From assembly GCA_019914945.1 (NCBI GenBank), contig CM034104.1, positions 4,404,501 through 4,468,500 of the forward strand: a stretch of 64,000 bases of DNA, given 5' to 3'. The position numbers and the translations under genes were made by a program. The DNA is from Typha latifolia (lineage: Eukaryota; Streptophyta; Magnoliopsida; Poales; Typhaceae). Numbering within the stretch: position 1 is the stretch's first letter; each line of letters opens with the position of its first letter. The notes below the pieces were generated by a model. It was not told the origin of the DNA. It worked only from the letters and a program-made list of their open reading frames with translations, and searched no databases. Positions 60,152 through 64,000 of this stretch are shown piece by piece.

Positions 60152-61490
60152 CTTACTTGATCTGAGTGGAGTTCTATATTAAATAGATAATAATGCCTCA
60201 GTAACGAGCAAAGAAATTAAATGAAGTTAGTGTATTCTCTAACAATTGTTTGATTATAGAATAAATGAGAACTGTTCTCTTTTACATTTTACTTTTACTT
60301 CCTTTTGGCAGTTGGCATTAGTCCATAAAATAAAGTTTGATCACGATAGAATGCAAAAAAAAATTACTTAGATCCATCTATATATATGTTATTAAAGAGA
60401 AAATTATTTATTACGTGGAGAATCTTTAATGGAATATTCTATTTTATCTCTAAAAAGTATATAATAGGGTTTTAATTTAATCAGAGGCAAGCAAATCTAT
60501 TATCTCCTGAGATCACCTTTCGGAGGCTATTGGAGATCACCTCCATGCTTTAAACGGAGCGTGTTGAATCACTCTCAATTCTACGCATCTGTATCAGATC
60601 TAAAGAATTATATTTCAACAGTCACTAAGGTTTGAAAACCTACGACAAATTGATTCGTGAATTCGTAGTTTCTTTTAACTTAGTTTATAGTTTTTCCATA
60701 TTAAAATATGTGTTTGAGATTGTCTTTTTATGCTTTATTTTTCTACACAATATTTTATTGATAGCAAGTGATAAACCTATCTCTTAAGGCATATATTATA
60801 AGTTATCTCTCTCAATCTTTCCTAAACCCACATGCCTCTCATGTAGATATAATCCACGCGGTTTCTATAAAGCGTAAAATTTCTATAAATAACTCAAGCA
60901 AAAAGAAGCCCAAAATACCATGAGCTGCAACAAGCCTCATAATATATATATACACACACACACACACCCTATCTAATATTAATGCCCAAGCAGAGGCTAC
61001 AATTCATCTAGCTTATTTTACAAAAATAAATTAACTAGATGAATTATAAATAATCCTCATTAGCTCCTTTATGAATTTGAGATCATATATTAATCTAAAA
61101 ACATTCTAATAAAAGATGGTGAGCATAAAACCAAACAAATATAATTCTCTACGATAAAAAAGTAATGAGATAAATGATGCAACATCACATACATGAAACG
61201 TGATCAAAGTAATACATTCGTGCAAGATGCAAATTATGTCCATAACTATAGCTCATATGTATTAATAATATAAAATATAATATGCATCACATTAAACCAT
61301 CAAAACCTTTATTTTTAGTTCACACAGAGCCATAACCATAAACACTATCAAACACTCAGATTGAATAACACCCTTTACGAAGGGAAGACATCTAGCGGTA
61401 GTATCGCCTGCTTATTACCTAGCAAATAACTGACTTATTGTTTGTCCCCACAAACTAAGAACCTCAATCATAAGTTAGTTAATATCACAT
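60152..61490. other. 3' flank of A3, homologous to units 1 and 3
   Basis: Colinear with 50425-51770 and 56430-57765, including one copy of the 165-bp repeat near 60779-60945. Homology to the other units ends at CACATGGGTCA (about 61485-61495). Confidence 0.7.
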
Positions 61491-62998
61491 GGGTCACCAT
61501 GTCCCTCTATGCTTCCCACCTTAGCCTTTGACTCAATGTCATCGTACTACGTGTACAAAAATTAAGAGTCACTACTCAAGGACACCCTTATCTTATGTTA
61601 TCGGAAATTGCTAGGTCTATGACTCCATCCTAATTATAGTTTAAAGGTCATCTAGTATCTAATTTCCATACTCGGCAGTATTGTCACTTTGCTCATATTG
61701 GTATTGGCCAATATAAATATAGGTACTAGATATATTTTGCCTCCAGACCCTAGGTTAAGCGAGTAAAATGACACCGCCGATATTAAATTTAACTATATGG
61801 TGATACATGTAAGTGATATAATAGTTAACATCATCAATCATATAGTATACGCATCGTAGTTATCATACCCTAGGAACGCACTCAATATTACATGCATAAT
61901 TATGATGGAACGCACTCAATGTAAGTGATATAGTGGTTAACATCATCATACCCTAGGAACGCACTCAATATTACATGCATAATTATGATGGAGTAAATAA
62001 ACATAATCATGCCGACTAGTAAATAAGGATATGCACATGTATGACAAAAATATGATAAAACTATAAAGTAAATATCACGTCATTATCTACACTACTCTTA
62101 GATTACGAAGAATTCACTTGCTTAACACCGTTTTTATAACTAGCTCCTTTTGCTTTAAGGGATTATTTTTGTATGGTAATGGACCTACCGTAATAATAAA
62201 AGTAATAGACATATAAAACAAAAGTTACCTAATACTAATTAATTAAATTATCCATAGACTGCCGCTATAATTTTGGGAACATCCCTTTATATTCACTATT
62301 CCACTAATTCTTGTCAATTTATATCAAATATAATAGATAGCATTTGATTAACTTGCTTTATTAAATATTAAAGTATGCTAAACATGATTACCAATGTCCA
62401 ATTAGAACTAATTCTCTATTAGTATCAATTAATAGAGGTACTCTCTAACCATAGTTATATTGATTAATATTGATTTATAACAATTATTATAAACAACAAA
62501 GCTATCATACACTAATAATTAATATTTAAGTGCTCAAGTTGACATGGTTAACTAAATAAATTGACTAAAATAGAGTATAATTAATCTACTTATGTTAGCT
62601 CGAGACATAACGCAATGGGCTTAGATTGCAACCAACCTAAAAACCATAACACCACCCCCACAAGGTTGGGCCTAAAGTCCAAACCCTAAGCTGTCACCTA
62701 GGTTGCATCGCAGCCTAACTAGCAACTAACTTGGGCTAGGCTACAACCCAACTAAAGCTAGACTTAGGCAAGCTACTTGTAAACCACCCCACCGCACACA
62801 GGGTTGGGCTACACCTAACCCAAACCAACATACACCAATATCCATTCTCTCTCAACTAGAGGCAGCTAGGAAGAATGAAGAGATGGCTGCTAGTAAACAT
62901 TGTCGTCAGCAACCGAGGTCGACATGCCCGCTGAAGAAGAGCACCCGATGTGCGAACCTAGTTGGAGATGAAGCAGAGAGTCCATCTTGATGGGAAAT
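61491..62998. other. Unit 4/5 junction: retroelement-like sequence that replaces the promoter of the B2 copy
   Basis: Not found elsewhere in the array. It contains an imperfect duplication (CATACCCTAGGAACGCACTC to TTACATGCATAATTATGATGG at 61864-61911 and 61947-61991) and a GC-richer part (62600-62960) with AAGGTTGGGC and GGGTTGGGCTACA words that recall the 47.2-47.4 kb part of the solo LTR. It runs directly into the B2 pseudogene. Probably a large LTR fragment, but the ends were not identified. Confidence 0.45.
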
Positions 62999-63199
62999 GA
63001 TTAGTGTGTACCGTTGTTGCTTGTTATCTTGCTCGTTTTGCACTCGCAACCTTTGCTAGAGGCGAGGCCTCTCGAAAAAAGCCGAAGGTGGGCGAAAAAT
63101 AGCGATGGTCTTCTGAGTTCCTTGTCGAATAACCCCGTGCCGCCATCCGGCGCTTCGCAAGGGACGCATAGCCCTAGCCCTCCCAGTGGATCGAGCTAG
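62999..63199 (+). pseudogene. 5'-truncated small secreted peptide gene B2
   Basis: Homology to B1 starts abruptly at the Asp of the RDWC motif: GAT is followed by TAG (63002-63004) where B1 has TGG, then the frame is open through VPLLLVILLVLHSQPLLEA and RPLEKSRRWAKNSDGLLSS to NNPVPPSGASQGTHSPSPP, SGSS and a stop. The promoter, leader and start codon are replaced by unrelated sequence, and no in-frame ATG precedes the signal region, so it is almost certainly not expressed as a secreted peptide. The mature-peptide region is still intact and its 3' flank keeps the B-type 73-bp duplication. Confidence 0.8.
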
Positions 63200-63243
63200 C
63201 TTACTTGATCTGAGTGGAACTTGCTGTGTTAAGTATATAATGG

Positions 63244-63389
63244 CTCGGTAATGGGCAAAGAAATTAAATAAAGTTATTGTATTCTCTAACAACTATTTGA
63301 TTATAGAATAAATGAGCTCGGTAATGGGCAAAGAAATTAAATAAAGTTATTGTATTCTCTAACAACTGTTTGATTATAGAATAAATGAG
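63244..63389. repeat. 73-bp tandem duplication in the 3' flank of B2
   Basis: Repeats start at 63244 and 63317 and match those of B1 base for base over most of their length. Confidence 0.85.
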
Positions 63390-64000
63390 ATATGTTCTCT
63401 TTTACGTCGTATTTTACCTTTACTTCCTTCTCGCATCATAATAGAATTTAAAACAAATTACTTGGATCCATCTCTCTCTCTATATATATATACATACACA
63501 CACACACACACACACGCACTAAAGAGAAAATTATTTATTATGTGGAAAATCTTTGAAGAAATGTCCTATCTTATCTCTAAATGGAATATAATTGAGTTTT
63601 AATCAGACCCTACGCAAGCCAATCTATCATCTCTTGAGATCACTTTCACCTTTTAGAGGCTATTGGAGATATCTCCTGACTTTAGACGAAATATGTTGAA
63701 TCGCTCTTAACTCTATACTAAATCTGGAAGAGTTACATTTCGAGGATCATTGAGGTTCGAAAACATTAGGGATTGAATCATGAGGATCAACGAATGATCT
63801 CGTAACTTCTTGTACCTGCTACCTGTTTTAGTGATTGGATTAAATTCTAATTTGAATTCATTCTTTTTAATTTGGTTTGAGATTTTTCTAAGTAAATATT
63901 TTTGTTTGAGATTGTCTTTCATGCTGTATTTTTCGTATTTATTTTATTGATAGAATGTGACAAAACCATCTCCTAGGGCATATATTATAAGTTTTCTCTA
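63390..64000. other. 3' flank of B2, homologous to unit 2
   Basis: Colinear with 53861-54460. Contains CT, TA and CA repeats at 63473-63515. No gene seen before the window edge. Confidence 0.7.

Larger units (their letters stand above)
49450..64000. repeat. Tandem array of about 3-4 kb units, each carrying a small-peptide gene
   Basis: A boundary block starting AGTAACCTTACGCATAAT occurs at about 49450, 52499, 55171 and 59420, so units are about 3.0, 2.7 and 4.2 kb (the third enlarged by a 947-bp insertion); later units run to the window edge. Unit order: LINE scrap, promoter with W-box core and TATA box, about 77-codon peptide gene, 3' flank, AT-rich repeat tail. Peptide types are A (50.2), B (53.4), A (56.2), A (59.9) and B truncated (63.0). 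A units are a few percent diverged from one another and B units closely resemble each other, whereas A and B differ strongly. This suggests repeated duplication of an A-B pair plus an extra A copy. Confidence 0.85.

Noticed and set aside
49450..64000. Centromeric or telomeric satellite array, or CRISPR-like repeats
   Set aside because: Units are long, few, contain genes and different transposon scraps, and have no short regular repeat-spacer pattern; it is a segmental tandem duplication.

Overview
The window is nuclear DNA of a flowering plant. The evidence is multi-exon genes with GT-AG introns, a plastid starch-synthesis gene, an AP2/ERF relic, hAT and LTR-retrotransposon insertions and AT-rich, microsatellite-rich intergenic DNA. 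One strongly GC-rich intronless gene (arogenate dehydratase, 24.8-25.9 kb) in an AT-rich background suggests a monocot, probably commelinid, but the species cannot be named from this sequence.

Layout. 0.3-4.2 kb (minus): a complete 15-exon ADP-glucose pyrophosphorylase large-subunit gene. 7.6-7.9 kb (minus): a small basic single-exon protein of unknown function. 8-15.7 kb: intergenic DNA with a 550-bp hAT-type element (8-bp target duplication), diverged direct repeats and an RNase H-like retroelement relic. 15.8-21.3 kb (plus): a three-exon coiled-coil, probably tail-anchored protein. 24.8-25.9 kb (plus): a divergent arogenate/prephenate dehydratase-like gene with a TATA box and MYB-type AC elements upstream. 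32.5 kb: tRNA-Gln(UUG). 33.3-33.7 kb: an AP2/ERF gene broken by two in-frame stops. 34.9-39.0 and 40.9-44.1 kb: a tandem pair of LRAT-domain genes; the second copy has lost 20 nt near its 3' end, which replaces its C-terminus. 45.5-48.1 kb: a 2.6-kb solo-LTR-like element with a perfect 5-bp target duplication.

The most unusual part is 49.4-64.0 kb. It is an array of related 2.7-4.2 kb units, each holding a roughly 77-codon gene for a small, probably secreted peptide precursor: a hydrophobic N-terminal signal, a short variable middle, and a conserved Pro/Ser-rich C-terminus with PPSG and HSPSPP motifs. There are four apparently intact copies (types A, B, A, A) and one 5'-truncated copy (type B). 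The intact copies share a TATA box and a W-box core upstream, and LINE reverse-transcriptase scraps lie just before the promoters. The C-terminus recalls IDA/PIP-type plant signalling peptides but fits none of the motifs I know exactly. This is the best candidate in the window for an undescribed peptide family, together with a record of recent duplication, copy divergence and retroelement invasion.

The other genes act in unrelated processes (starch synthesis, phenylalanine supply, an NlpC/P60-like LRAT fold, translation); I see no functional cluster apart from the two tandem families.
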